Source: Collybia mongolica
Taxonomy: Eukaryota > Basidiomycota > Agaricomycetes > Agaricales > Clitocybaceae
Length of the DNA: 64,000 nucleotides
Reading direction: 5' to 3'
Assembly: GCA_013420905.1 (NCBI GenBank)
Contig: JAAXNY010000006.1
Location: forward strand, 2,604,001 to 2,668,000
Shown piece after piece: positions 24,197 through 36,360 of the stretch. The first letter of the stretch is position 1, and every line of letters begins with the position of its first letter. Under the pieces are notes generated by a model. That model was not told where the DNA came from, did no database searches, and saw nothing but the letters and a program-made list of their open reading frames with translations. A program made the position numbers and the translations under genes.

Positions 24197-24715
24197 ACTG
24201 TAAGGGCAACCCTACATTGCACCACACTGACCCCAAGTCAGCCGATGCATGATCTAGCAGAGGAATCCAAAGTTATATTATAGAAGTCAAGTGACAGGCT
24301 ATCTACCATAAAGGGAATGCCCAATTCTGTGTACATGACTCCAACTTCACACATCACACATCAGCATCAGCATTGTGATTGGCATTGGCACTGTTACTAG
24401 CATGTTGGCACTTGCACTTGCACATTGGATTCCAGTCAGGTTCCTGTTGGGGCACATTAATTTGCTTGTAGATAGTGTACACTACAACCTTGAGCCATGT
24501 GGCAACAATGGGACTCCATGGCTATTGTTTAGAATAGGTATATAGGATAGAGACCCCTGGTAGATGACCCTCAAAGTATTCTCTTTAGATCCCTCTACTA
24601 GGTAAGTAGATAGCCTGTCACTTGACTTCTATAATACAACTTTGGATTCCTCTGCCAGATCACACATTGGCTGACTTGGGGTTAGTGTGGCACAGTGTAG
24701 AGTTGCCCTTACAGT
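24197..24715. repeat. 519-bp element with ~112-bp terminal inverted repeats (MITE-like)
   Basis: The left arm begins ACTGTAAGGGCAACCCTAC at 24197 and the right arm ends GTTGCCCTTACAGT at 24715. The arms pair over about 112 bp with roughly ten mismatches, including the shared blocks CCCCAAGTCAGCC and AGAAGTCAAGTGACAGGC. The centre has GCA-rich repeats (CACATCAGCATCAGCATTG) and no ORF. I find no convincing target duplication at these borders, so the precise ends or the insertion type are open. RNA from it would fold into a long hairpin. Confidence 0.75.
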
Positions 24716-27405
24716 AGAATACTCTCACTAAGCCCTAGCATGGATCAGCTAATCCACTTATTGCACCTGCAAATTGTGGTGCGGATTGGCTATCTGCAGT
24801 TAGCTAGTAAAATAAACTGGTTACTGCAGATATCCATGGATGGAGTCAGGTCCACACTGCATTTTAAACTCAGATGGTGATTTGTCATGATAACAATCAG
24901 TACTGTATGATAACACTTACTACTATATCCCTGCTCTATACACTATGAGGGGGCAATGAAAAGTAACCACTAGAAGTACTCCAGCTGCTCCAACTCCTCC
25001 CATCTTTCCTCAGGCTAGTCTCAGGGGCAGAAGAGGTCAAGGAAGCCATTCTAGGGGTAGAGGATCAAGTCCAGCTATGTCTACTCTTACCCCACAGTTA
25101 CTATCCTCCCCAGCTGATGTTTTCATGGATGGTGAAGAGATAGAGATTCCTGATATTAGTCATGGGTCATCTGAGGATGAGGATCCTTCTGTTGGTGACA
25201 GGCAAACACCAGTACTTGTGTCTCCCATCAAGCAGAGAAGAGTAACTCAGAGCCTGGCAAAGCAGCCAGATATTGATGTCTGGCATATCTCTGATGAGGA
25301 TATCATTGGTAAGTTATTTATTTTATTTTATTTTTTGGTCAAATAATATTAAGCGCATGTGGGTGTAACCCAGCTACACATGGGCAGAGTCACCTAATAC
25401 CACCAAGTAATCTATAATGGGCCATCAGAGTGGAGCTGTCATTTTATGGGTCTAGACTGAGGATACCTGCAGTCCAATGGTATTGTACTGTACCATGTCT
25501 GAACCTCCCAACACCTTAAAGGTTTGCCTTCGCTTGTTGGGGCATGGTCCCCTCCCTTCACATTGGTACCCCATTCCACTCCCCCCCTGGTATTTTCAGG
25601 TTGCCCTGGAAACCCATTACTTCCCCCCTGGTGTTGAAGATAAATGTCCAAACTAAATGAACGACCCATACCTCAAACCTGCTCCCCCTCCCCTGAAACC
25701 CCCTATTACTTGCCCCCCTGTTCCACACCACTCTCCCAAAACAATGACCCCCCTCCAAACTGAGGCTGCCAAATCCCACCATGGATGATAAACTGACATT
25801 CTTCCCAAGAGGTGTGCTCTGTGCAGGGACAGTAGCTGGTTGGGGGCCAGACCCCTTCCTCCTTTTGTATTTGGGTGTAGTGGTTAAGTGAGTATGAATG
25901 AATTTGTCAGTATTATGCTTTGTATCCTGAATAATAACTCTGTTCTGGTATTTCACAGATGCTTTACTTGCTACATGGAAAGCTGATGTCTACAGTCATT
26001 ATAACATCAGAATTTCCTGAGAAAATGATAGTGAAGGTGAAAAGATTATATTTTATATCTTCAAATGCAAGAATGATCCTTCTGGTCATCCTACAGAGTA
26101 TTGCCATGCTCGGATGGATACCTGGGCCGGAACTTCAAACCTTTGGAATGGGATGAAGAGTTGTTTGGAGAGATGGAGCATTATTCAACCCAATGCAGCT
26201 AAGGATACCCCCATCCCATATTCTGTTGAAGCTCACTGTGCTCTGATTGCTATGCACTGTGCTGCAAACAATCACCCATTTAACATGGTAGCTGACTCTG
26301 AGTACCTGAAAGAGGTGGAGATGCTTTGTCTGGGTACTATAGTCCCTCATCCATTAACAGTCTCAAGGGATGTTCAAAGTCTGTATCTTACATCAGCAAT
26401 ATTGTTGCAGGCACATCTTGCAGTACAATTTTTATTACATATATTTATTTCTTTACTTACTTTGACTTTTCAGAATGTTACCTCAGCAATTCACTTGGTC
26501 TTAGATGGATGGACTGCTCCCTTGGAGTCATGTTATTTGAGTATAACTGCAGTTTGGTATAAAATTGGAACAATCTATCAATGCATTCTTGAATTTATTT
26601 GGTATGTTTTATATTACTAATATTTTGACATTATTACTATACTTTTGCAGATTAAAGCAAAGTCATACAGGGGAATATTTAGCTCAGGTTGTTGAGAAAT
26701 GTGTCAATCAGTTTGGGATAGCTGAAAAGGTATGTAATATTAAATATTGAATAAATAATTTATTTACTTTTGTCTAGCTATTTTCTATGTGTATGAACAA
26801 TGCAGGAAATTGTTCCAGGTGTGCAAGTCACCTTGGTACACTTGTTCCAAGCTTTCCTGGGAGTAGTGCTCATCTCCACTGTCTTGCCCATATTATCAAT
26901 CTTATTGCAAAAGTAAGATTTCCAAATTTCTTATACAAGTTATTCTTATCTCTTTCAGATATTTTTGTCATTTTTCTTCAAGCAGAAAAAGATGAAAAAA
27001 GTAGTCAAGTCAGATGATAGTATGTGAAAATTTCTATATTCTCATATATATTTAAGTTATTTTTAAATTTCAGATGTGGAATTTACAATTGAGGAAGGAG
27101 ATATTGATATGGATGAAGAGATTGATGAAGCAACTTTAGAGGAGCTAAATGAAGTGGCTATGACTCTGGAGGCAGAGGGAGGGGATGAGGGGCAACTTGC
27201 ACATAATGAAGGTGTAACTCAGGATTTGAGAAAACAGGCAATTCAGATAATGGCTTTGGAAGGAATTGAAATTGATCCAGATACTGAGAAAGAGGCACAG
27301 AGTATTATTCCACAGGTATGTTTTCCTTAACAATAAACATATGCTTATTTATTCATTTTTTAGGTTTCTGGTTTTGCCTGGCATATTCATGATAATACAG
27401 CACTT

Positions 27406-28331
27406 AACTTGGGTGGAGTGGGCCAACACACTGTGTGGCAGGTACTCGTTCTTTATTTCTTTTTTCTATTTTTTGTAGGAGAAATAAGTCCATTCCACAT
27501 TCAGGAAGTTGTAACTGACTAAAAATAATGTAGGAGATAGTTTATAGAGGTCATGTGACCATGGGAAAATGTTACCAAGTAAACAAGCAATGCCTATGCA
27601 CAAAACCCAATGCCATAGCTTGCCTGGTTATGGAGAAAACACAAAAACCATCAGAACTAACTTTTTTCCAGGATTATGGACACTAAATGAGCATTCAGAT
27701 TGTTGTCATGTATTTGGTATGCTTATGTGATGGAATAGATCATGTGACATGTGTCAATAAATAGAGAAATCAATCTTATTTGCATTTCAGGTAAATATAG
27801 TAGTAGTTGTTGATTTTTCCAATGTTTAGGATAATTTCCCACAAGGGTCATGTTTGGTAAGGGTCATTGTTGTTATAAGATGTTTGTTCACCCCTGACAT
27901 AACACACAGACCTTCAAAACTAGCTGAATCTGGACATTTCTAATATTTCGCTCAAAATAGACCGTGGGAAAAATGTGCTCAACAAGGAAATTGTAGAGCC
28001 ATGTTTGTACATTCCAAACACATAAAAACAAAGTTAATAGCTTTACTGGTTATTGAGAAAATCACAAAATAAAATTTGAAACACAACACTTTGAAATATT
28101 AGATATGCATAATTTTGATGGCATCATCAAAGGCATTATGTAAGCGTCCCAAATACATGCAAATTATGTCACAATACTTTGTATTTGTGGAGAAATGCTG
28201 TAAAAAGCCATAAGAGAAGAAACATCCCATTATAGAAATATTTTCCTGCAGTATTGAAATATGAATGAATGAATGAATGAATGAATGAATCACCTTTTTG
28301 CCCGAAAACTGGGTTGATAAAGAACTCGTAA
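27406..28331. repeat. ~0.93-kb repeat, copy 1 (inside hAT)
   Basis: This block is about 95% identical, apart from small gaps, to 63087-63946 at the right end of the window. Similarity starts abruptly at AACTTGGGTGGAGTGGGCC and stops at GATAAAGAACTC. Flanks differ on both sides. No terminal repeat, target duplication or ORF is evident. It splits the hAT transposase frame after VGQHTVW. It could be an independent short element or an internal hAT fragment shared with a deleted copy. Confidence 0.75.
28261..28290 (+). repeat. (GAAT)n microsatellite
   Basis: Seven tandem GAAT units lie inside repeat copy 1. The equivalent site in copy 2 (near 63893-63905) has only about three, showing tract-length change since duplication. 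Confidence 0.85.
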
Positions 28332-30063
28332 TGAGGCATTTAAAAAGGCTGTTGAGTATGATGAAGACCTTATGGGTGGTTCTCATAGTCTCATTCAGTG
28401 TGTTCCTACTTGATTGTCTTCACTCTCACAACACTTTCAAGGACATTATTATTGCAATATCCTCAAAAAAGTCAAATAATCTAGCAGCATACACACTATC
28501 ACATGCACAGTGGAAACTTCTACCTGATTTGATTCAAGTTCTTATAGTAAGTTATTAATATTTTTTTATGAAAATTCACTCATATTTCTTTTGTTACAGC
28601 TTTTTGAAAAGTTAACCAAACTTTTCTCAAATTCTGATATTCCTTTGATTGTTGAAGTCTATCCCATGCTTATCCAACTTAACCAATCATTATCACTGGT
28701 ACAGGATGATACCACAGCAAGTTCAATTTTTCAGGTGGCAGGTCAAGTAGCCAAATTCATGACTGAAAAATATCTCACTCTCCTTGATTAGTGTGATATC
28801 TATGTCATTGCAATTGGTAAATAGTAAATTGCCTTTATTGTGATAACACATTTTAAAATGTATATCTTCTAGTGATGTGTCCAGATCATAAGCTATCCTG
28901 GTTCACTGAAGATATGGGCTTTTCCAAAACTCGGAAGAACGAGATCAAGAAAGCTGTCATTGCTTATTTCAAGAAACACTACTACAAAGGAGCTCCAGTA
29001 CAATCAAGACCAAAGGAGAAAAAGGCCTGATACAATTCTCACTTTAATCATATAATTATCTAACTTTTTGTTAATAGTTCAAATATGATCTTGAATCATC
29101 TGATGATGAAGACCTTACCAAAAGTGACACAATTGAAATCTACTTGAAGCAACCTCGTCTCACACATACTGCAATCATGCAACAAGGTGGTTAAATAATG
29201 GCATAATCTAGAGTAAACACAACCACAAGTTGCACATATGGCATTGGATTTTTGCTCAGCACCAGGTGAGTTATTCTTTTGTTAGAAATTTGAGCCTATT
29301 TAGAACTGATTACTCTTGTAGCTTCATCTGTAGATGCTGAATGGGCATTTTCTATTGGCCATCATCAGGTCAATTTTATGCAACATTCAATGTCTTCTCA
29401 AACATTTAAAGCTAAAATGGCTTTGGGATCCTGGAAGAAACTACCATTCTTTCCTAGTATTCCTGCCTTGGCTAAGTCTCTTTAGGAATCCTAATTACTT
29501 CTATTTTGCATCTTTATGTATTTCTATTTTTTTTTCTGAAGATGATACTGCTGGTTGAAAGTACATTTTACTTCTCATATGCTCTTTATTTACCTTCTTC
29601 ATATTGTTTCAATCCTTTCCAGTGATTTGGCCAAGGCTGATACAGGCTTTGGCTATTTTTCTAACTCTTTTATATGAAATTTTCGCATTTTTTCCTTATT
29701 TTGAGGCCTGCCTTTGTATGTACAATAAGCCAATTTTAGCATTGTAAAATCAACTGAAACCTGCCCAATATAACTATTTACCACTACTATCACCCTTGAT
29801 ACTCCATAGGGTGCTGAGAGGTTGTAGTTTGCATGGATATCTGCAGTTTTACCACATCTGCATCCGACAGATGACTAATCCACAGATCAGATGTGGGCCA
29901 GATGTGGATTGGCCCATGCTAGGGCTTAACTCTCACCATTGGAGACTGTATGCACTATGTCTATTATAGACATATATAGAACCAATATGTGAATTAGAAC
30001 ACTTCATTGCACCCACAATTCCAGCATATGGACTACCCTCTCCATGTGACAATGTATTGATCA

Positions 30064-32540
30064 ACTGACACTAACATGGCCCAGGTGGTGATGCCATGTC
30101 TTGAGGTCTGTGGGCCTATTGTGGGAGCACACAGTGAGAGCAGTAGTGTTGTAGGCTTCCCCAGGTGAGTCAAGTATTAGCTTGTACATTGTCCCTGTGT
30201 GTGGGCCAGACATGAAGGGTGTACAAGGTTTGTCATGGAAGGTACCTTCACCTCCCCCAAACAGAACATATTCCCTGGAGACATTGAGGTGTCCAATGGA
30301 GACCAGGTTATGAGTGAGGCTTGGGGCATGTAGTGCCCCTTTGAAGGTTTTTTTTTTTTTTGGTTCATCATTTTATATACCAGCCATACCTAATACATGT
30401 GCTGGTCACTACAAGTAGTAATTGAGGAGGGGGGGGATGGGGGGCAGAGGACAAAGCATTGCAAAGCTGGGATGCTTGCCCAACCAAAGTCAAACTAGCG
30501 AATGGAGCCAGAGCTCGGTGTACACAGGCTGGAAGGGCCAATCTATGCTAGGGGGTGGGCCCCCCGCTGCAGTACTCCACAGCAGGTGGTGGCTTCAAGT
30601 CCACTGATTATCCAGGTCCATATTTTGGGCAAGGAGCACCCTATAGCCATCACATGGAATACTGAGTACTGCCCCTAGCCTGTTTAGGACCAGGGAACAT
30701 CGAACACAAATGCGCTCTTGTTTTCCGAGAGGAATTTAACCAACCACGCATAGCGCAGTTGCTGACTGGGTTTGTCTTCTTGTCCATGTCATGGACAGTT
30801 GTAGAGGATGTGTTGCATGGTTTCCATAAGGACACCGCACCTACAGGCAAAAGACTCCTCTTTGAAGAATCAGGATTGGAACGCCCCAATTGGGGCATGT
30901 CCGGTGGTGCATTGCACCATGCACGTGGTCAGAGTATGACTATGACCAGTCTTGCACATCCACGGCCCACTGTTTACATGGGTCAGAATGAGCAGGGTGT
31001 CTTTCTTTGCATAGAGTGTCAAGAAGTTGGAGCCTATATACTTCTTGGACTGGAAGAGGGATTTCCAGCCATCGAGCATACAGGTCACTGCCTTGCATTG
31101 CGCGAAGTCAGCAGAGATAATGGGCACCCCACCTGCCTCAATGCAAGTTGAGACAGTGCTGATGTGTGCCAGTTGGTGATCTTTGATCTCCACTCCATCA
31201 GTGATGTGGTGGAGGTGGATCTTGTGAATGGCATGGAGCTGCAGCCAAGGCAGCAGCACCCCGCACACTTTGAGGGCAGACGCCTGACCCAAGTGGTAAG
31301 ATGCATCAAGGAACGCCAGAGGGCATTGGTGGAGTTGGAGAAGAGAGAAGATGTGGACATCATGGATGTCCTCTAGTCCAATATCAGAGGCCTGCTGGAT
31401 GCCCTCTGTGATTGCTCGCAGTTCAGTGTCATCAGATGTAGAGAGGCTGGTGGCATACCAGTCATTGTATAGGTCCCCATCATGCCAGATGTGGTAGACT
31501 GCCACTGACTGCATGGGGGGGGAGGGAGCAGATGCATCAGTGATGATGCAGATGCTCCAGGGGGAATGAGAGGCCACATCAACAGCGCTCTTCAGTGATG
31601 CAGTGTGGTCTTTCATGAAATCCTTGCAGTGGTCACTCCTCTTGGGTGGGGGCATGACAATATTGTAGACAATGCAGCCAGGGAATAAGTCCTTGGGGCA
31701 CATGCCCAGTTGGTTGAAAGCCCCTTTGAAGGTAAGTTCCACTCTTTGCCTATTGTGTACAATTGATTTTCAAACATCTCCAGTACCCAAGATTTGGAAG
31801 GTCCCTTTTATGGCAGCTGTATCACCCTGCTGGTTCTCATTTGGAGTATAGGTCACAAAATCTGACCTATCTACAAAGAAGTAGTCACTTGCAGCAGAGT
31901 CAACATATGTGGTGACTTTTGGGGTATAGTTGGGGGTACTGTGGATGGAGGAAGCATAGAATAGGGCTGGTGATAATACATTTCAGTTTAGAGCAGATAC
32001 AAGGGTGATATTTGCCATGCAGTGTTTGTAGTAGGAGCAGTAGGTGTTGCTGGTGCCATGTCTGTGCCAATTGTCCCACCTCTTTTATTCCACCAAGGAG
32101 GGAACTGACCTTCTATTCCTCCCCCAGGTTTGAAACATCACTTGATTGTGTGGCCCATCCATTTGCATACAGGGTTGGTACATACCTCATGCAATCTCCC
32201 ACCGTTGTTGGAATGGGTCCCTGCTGTGAGGGTTTGTGTTGATGGAGAGGTAGTGGGTGAGATGGGGTTGTTCCAGAGGATGAGCCTTCCATGTAAGGTA
32301 AGTTGGACAATAATCTTGTTTGAGGTGGTGACAGCATGTAAAGTTGTGATAACCAGGTTCCAGCTTGCAGGCATTGAGCCTAGTACAATCATTCTGAATC
32401 CTGCATCCATAACCCTGCTCCCTGGGCATTTGCCTCTGTCTATGCAACTCAGAGTGTGGCAAAATGCACATCAAGGTCACTGCCATCAACATACAGGATG
32501 GAACAGAGGCATTCCTGAGTTTCCAGGAGTCCAAGGTCAG
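30064..32540 (-). pseudogene. Ty1/copia gag-protease-preintegrase remnant, LINE-interrupted
   Basis: On the minus strand, gag-like sequence is read near 32410 (ILGSMPASWNL-like). A CCHC knuckle pattern follows (CTNPVCKWMGHTIKCC, then GGGIEGQFPPWW). The aspartic-protease stretch YVDSAASDYFFVDRSDFVTY reads near 31900. After a LINE insertion the GAG-pre-integrase end continues with LVSIGHLNVSREYVLFGGGE and DLKTWHHHLGHVS near 30100. Stops and frame changes are frequent. No LTRs, integrase core, reverse transcriptase or RNase H are seen, so this is a fragment. Both edges are approximate. Confidence 0.7.
30335..31733 (-). mobile_element. 5'-truncated LINE copy 1
   Basis: The insertion body is 30349-31719 in minus orientation. 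A 12-13 bp poly-T (poly-A tail on the minus strand) starts at 30349. The 14-bp duplication GCCCCTTTGAAGGT flanks it at 30335-30348 and 31720-31733. It keeps only the RNase H region (SPWSICIITDAS, DDTELRAITEGIQQ) and the 3' end. A frameshift follows VHIFS relative to copy 2. It interrupts the copia remnant. It is CpG-poor compared with the related copy at 32778-35691, as expected of an older, methylated copy. Confidence 0.85.
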
Positions 32541-32763
32541 ATATACATAGCATCATGGATCATAGTCCTTTGTTACTTTAGTAATATTCCTTCCACAGCA
32601 AGCCATATCACAATAAGTTTAAGTGTGGGAATAATAAACAAGATCATGTGACCTTGTTGATATAAGTTTGACATGTTGAAATCATTTCAACCACTCTCTT
32701 TCTCTTTTACCACCACATGAAACCCATACTCTGTACCAAGCACACTTCTGTAATTTCCCTTCT

Positions 32764-35705
32764 TCAAGAAGGCTATATTTTTTTTTTTTTTTTTTTTTGT
32801 TCAACATTTTATATACCAACTGTACATAATACATGTGCTGGTCACTACAAGTAGTACTTGGGCAAGAGGGGAGAGGGGGGCAGGAGACAAAGCGCTGCAG
32901 GGCTAGGGTGCTTGCCTGACCGGGGTTGGACTAGCGAATGGAGCCAGGGCTCGTTATACACAGGCCGGAAGGGCCAATCTACGCCAGGGGGTGGGCCCCC
33001 TGCTGCAGCGCCCCGCAGCAGGTGGTGGCTTCAAGTCCACCGATTATCCAGGTTCACATGTTCGGGCAGGGAGCACCCTATAGCTGTCACTTAGAACACT
33101 GAGTACCGCCCCTAGCCTGTTTAGGACTAGGGAACATCGAACGCGAATGCGTTTTCGTTCTCTGAGAGGAATTCAACCAGCCACGCATAGCGCAGCTGGC
33201 ATCTGGGCTTGTCATCCCGTCTGTGCTGTGGACAGTCAAATAGGACGTGTTGTACGGTTTCCAAGGGAGCACTGCACCTACAGGAGACAGATTCTTCCTT
33301 GAAGAATCGCGATCGGAACGCCCCAATTGGAGCGTGTCCAGTGATGCATCACACCAAGTGGGCAGTCAGAGCATGGCTGTGACCAGTCTTGCGCATCCAC
33401 GGCCCATTGTTTACATGGGTCGGAGTGAGCGGGGTGTCCTTTTTCGCATAGAGCATCAGGAAATTGGAGCCAATGTACTTCTTGGACTGGAAGAGAAACT
33501 TCCAGCCGTCAAGCATGCGTGTAACTGCTTCGCGTCGTGCAAAGTCAGCAGATATAACTGGCGCTCCACCTGCCTCAACACGAGTTGAGACGGCGTTGAT
33601 GTGTGCCAGTTGGTGGTCTTCAATCTCCACACCACTTGTAATATGGTGGAGGTGAATCTTGTGGATGGCGCGGAGCTGCAGCCAAGGCAGCAGCACATCG
33701 CACACTTTGAGGGCTGATGCTTGACCTGAGTGGTGCAACGCATCGAGGGAACGCCTGAGGGTGTTGATGGAGTCGGAGAAGATATGGACATCATGGATGT
33801 CCTCTAGTCCAATGTCAGCTGCCTGTTGGGCGCCTTCCGCAATCGCTCGCAGCTCGGCATCATCAGACATAGATAGGCTGGTAGCAAACCAGTCCTCATA
33901 TAAGTCTCCATTGTGCCAGACGCGGTACACCGCGACTGACTGCATGGGAGGAGGGGGGGTGGATGCATCAGTGATAATGCAGATGCTCCATGGGGAATGA
34001 GAGGCCTCATTGACAGCGCTCTTCAGCGATGTGATGCGGTCTTTCATGAATTCCTCACGGTGATCACTGCCCTTAGGTGGGGGGGTGACAATGTTGTAGA
34101 CAATGCGACCAGGGAACAGGTCCTTGGGGCACATGCCTGGTTGGTTGAGTGGGTGGACAGGGTCCAGATCCAGGGAAGAGAGGCCAAGGTTAGACCAGGC
34201 CTCTACAATGGGCAATACGAGTTTACCGAGCCTACGGCTTGGGTTGTGGGCATTGAGGGTCTCGACAGAGAATTTGTGGTTCCCATCGATGAGGCGTCTA
34301 AAGGCATGTGAGGCCTGGAGCGCACGGGAGCAGACATGACTCCTTTCCACCAGCTTTCTGACAAGGAGGTGGATAGGGGGTATGCCTGCGAGGGTCTCGC
34401 CAGCCCCGTTTGGGGATGTCTTGAAGGCGCCAGTGATCCAAAGGCATGCTTGTCTTTGCATCTTCCAGAGGTTATTGAGAGGGCTTGCCATGCGGGCCCC
34501 TTCGTACATCCAAAGCCTGCTCCCATATGTAGCGATGGGAAGAACACAGGCTCGTTATAGCATTCGTTTGTGCTTGGGCCTAAGTCCGCACACCGAGTTG
34601 CCAAGGGAGAGCATAGCCTTTACAGAGGTGAGGGCTTTGTTCATGTATCGTTTGATGTGCTCTCTGAATGTGAGGGGACGGTCAAAGAAGAATCCGAGGT
34701 AGCGCCAAATGGTGCCAGGGCGGAGGGGGGTGTCCCCAGTATATGGGGCATAGCCAAGGTCAATGTCAGGGTTGATATTGCCGTGTTTTTGAGAGAAGTG
34801 GAATCCCTCTGACTTGCTGTGTTCAAGAACCAAACCCATAGCCTGGGTGAGCTCAAATACAACTTTGTAGGCCCCTTTGAGCTTAACAAGGTTCTGTTTG
34901 AATGTGTCCGACTGCACTATAATGGTGCCATCGTCCACATAGGAAATTAGTGAAGCTATGCGGACCCTCTGTTCGAATTCCTTGAGGAGGGGTGCGAGGC
35001 ATAGGGCAAAGAGGATGGGGGACATGGCGGAGCCCTGTCCCAGACCCATGCTGGATGGGAAGAGCAGGGACACTTCATCGTCCCATGCGTATCTAGTATG
35101 ACGATCAACGAGGTATGACCTGAAGAATGCAACCACTTCTGGTGCGAATCCCTGTCTCTCGAGGATGTGTAAGAGGACCTCGTGGTTTATGGATGGGAAG
35201 AACTGAGCTAGGTCAAAAGCAACGACGCTCGTCTTGAGTTTGGCACGCCATCCTGAGCGGACAATGTGTGTGAGAAAGCAGCCAGCATCCTTGGTGGAGT
35301 TCTGACGGACTCCTCCGAACTGATTGGGGTGAAGTACACCATGTTGAGCAGCTTCAAACTGCATCCTGGTGGACAACATTTTCTCTAGAAGTTTGCCCAG
35401 TGTGTTCAATAGAACTATTGGGCGAAACAACTTGGGAGTGTCATACAATGGTTTACCCGGCTTGGGTATGACCACCGTAATGGATGCTTTGAACTTGGCA
35501 GGCCAATGGCCTGATGAGAGGCAAGCGTTTGCAAGCCACAAGAGTAGTTTGCTGCACAGGTCATCTTGGATGATCCATTTAAGGTGACGCCATGAGATGT
35601 GATCCGGCCCAGGGGCGGATCGATTCGAGGTGCCTGAAAGGGCATCCAACATCTCAGCAGCAGAGTAGGGGACCCACACCCTCGTTGTGGGTCAAGAAGG
35701 CTATA
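32764..35705 (-). mobile_element. 5'-truncated LINE copy 2 inside the Tc1 remnant
   Basis: The body is 32778-35691, minus strand, with a 22-bp poly-T at 32778. The 14-bp duplication TCAAGAAGGCTATA flanks it at 32764-32777 and 35692-35705. The coding part starts within reverse transcriptase (GTSNRSAPGPDHISWRHLKW). It includes the catalytic SYVDDGTII and motif A FDLAQFFPSINHEV, then RNase H (IITDASTPPPPMQS, HIFSDSINTL). A TAA at 34555-34557 replaces the Tyr codon found in the intact LINE at the same place; otherwise the frame is open across 35679-33349. The endonuclease and ORF1 were lost on insertion. Confidence 0.88.
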
Positions 35706-36360
35706 CTCTGCATCAAGTTGAGGATAAAACTGGTGTGGGCAAGTCTACCCTTGGTAGAATCAAGAGAGAGGTTGATAGGAACAAGGAAAACAGCAAAGGA
35801 GGCTGTAGTTCCAAACTTACTCCTCATGACAAGCAATCAATTATTTGACAAATTACTACAGGAAAGCTTAATAATGCTGTTCAAGCTACCCATTACATCA
35901 ACAACATCCTTCCCAATCCTGTCACACCTCAAACAGTTAGAAATGCACTCAAGCATAATGGCTTTCACTCTGTTGTCAAGTAGAAACATCCTCTGCTTAA
36001 AAAGGCCCATCTATTGGAGCATCTCAGACTTGCCAGGTATTATGGACAGTGGAGGATTGGAAGAGGGTCTTGTGGTCAGATGAGACCAAAATCAACACAA
36101 TTGGGTTAGATGGAAGGGTGTATACTTGGAAGAAGGGGGAACCACTTTCTGACAGGACCACTACACCTACAGTCAAGCATGGAGGAGGAAACAATCTTAT
36201 GGTATGGGGTGGAATAGGTTGGGGATGCTTACAGAAGTCCAGGGGATCATGAACACAGGCCAATACTGCCAAATTTTGGATGGGGGAGTGGTTCAAAGTT
36301 TTGAAAAGTTGGAGATGGCAGAGGGTGAGAGGATTTTTCAGCAGGACAATAACCCCAAAC

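Larger units (their letters stand above)
25077..29490 (+). pseudogene. Decayed hAT transposase
   Basis: Pieces of a hAT transposase occur in order on the plus strand. They are an acidic start (MSTLTPQLLSSPADVFMDGE), a BED-like zinc-finger region (DALLATWKADVYSHY ... HPTEYCHARMDTW) and LTVSRDVQ. The RNase-H-like core gives AIHLVLDGWTAPLESCYLSI, HTGEYLAQVVEKCVNQFGI, MNNAGNC and HCLAHIINLIAK. The C-terminus gives NSDIPLIVEVYPMLIQLNQ, DHKLSWFTEDMGF and the dimerisation motif VDAEWAFSIGHHQVNFMQHS. Damage includes an in-frame TGA at 26018-26020 and a TAG at about 28789-28791 inside the conserved KY..LLD/CDIY segment. Several frames change between blocks, some of them at plausible introns. The gene cannot make full transposase as read. 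Confidence 0.85.
24721..29936 (+). mobile_element. hAT DNA transposon, 5.2 kb, with 8-bp target duplication
   Basis: The element spans 24729-29928. It begins TAAGCCCTAGCATGG and ends CCATGCTAGGGCTTA, a perfect 15-bp terminal inverted repeat. Both sides carry the same 8 bp, ACTCTCAC (24721-24728 and 29929-29936). An 8-bp duplication is the hallmark of hAT. Subterminal sequence is also partly repeated (AATCCAC near both ends). The interior carries a broken hAT transposase gene in plus orientation. It also carries extra sequence at about 25310-25950 and 27406-28331 that does not look like transposase. Confidence 0.9.

Noticed and set aside
30422..34812. Several plus-strand open frames of 60-130 residues across the LINE copies
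   Set aside because: They are mirror frames of the minus-strand RT and RNase H sequence and show no independent motif.
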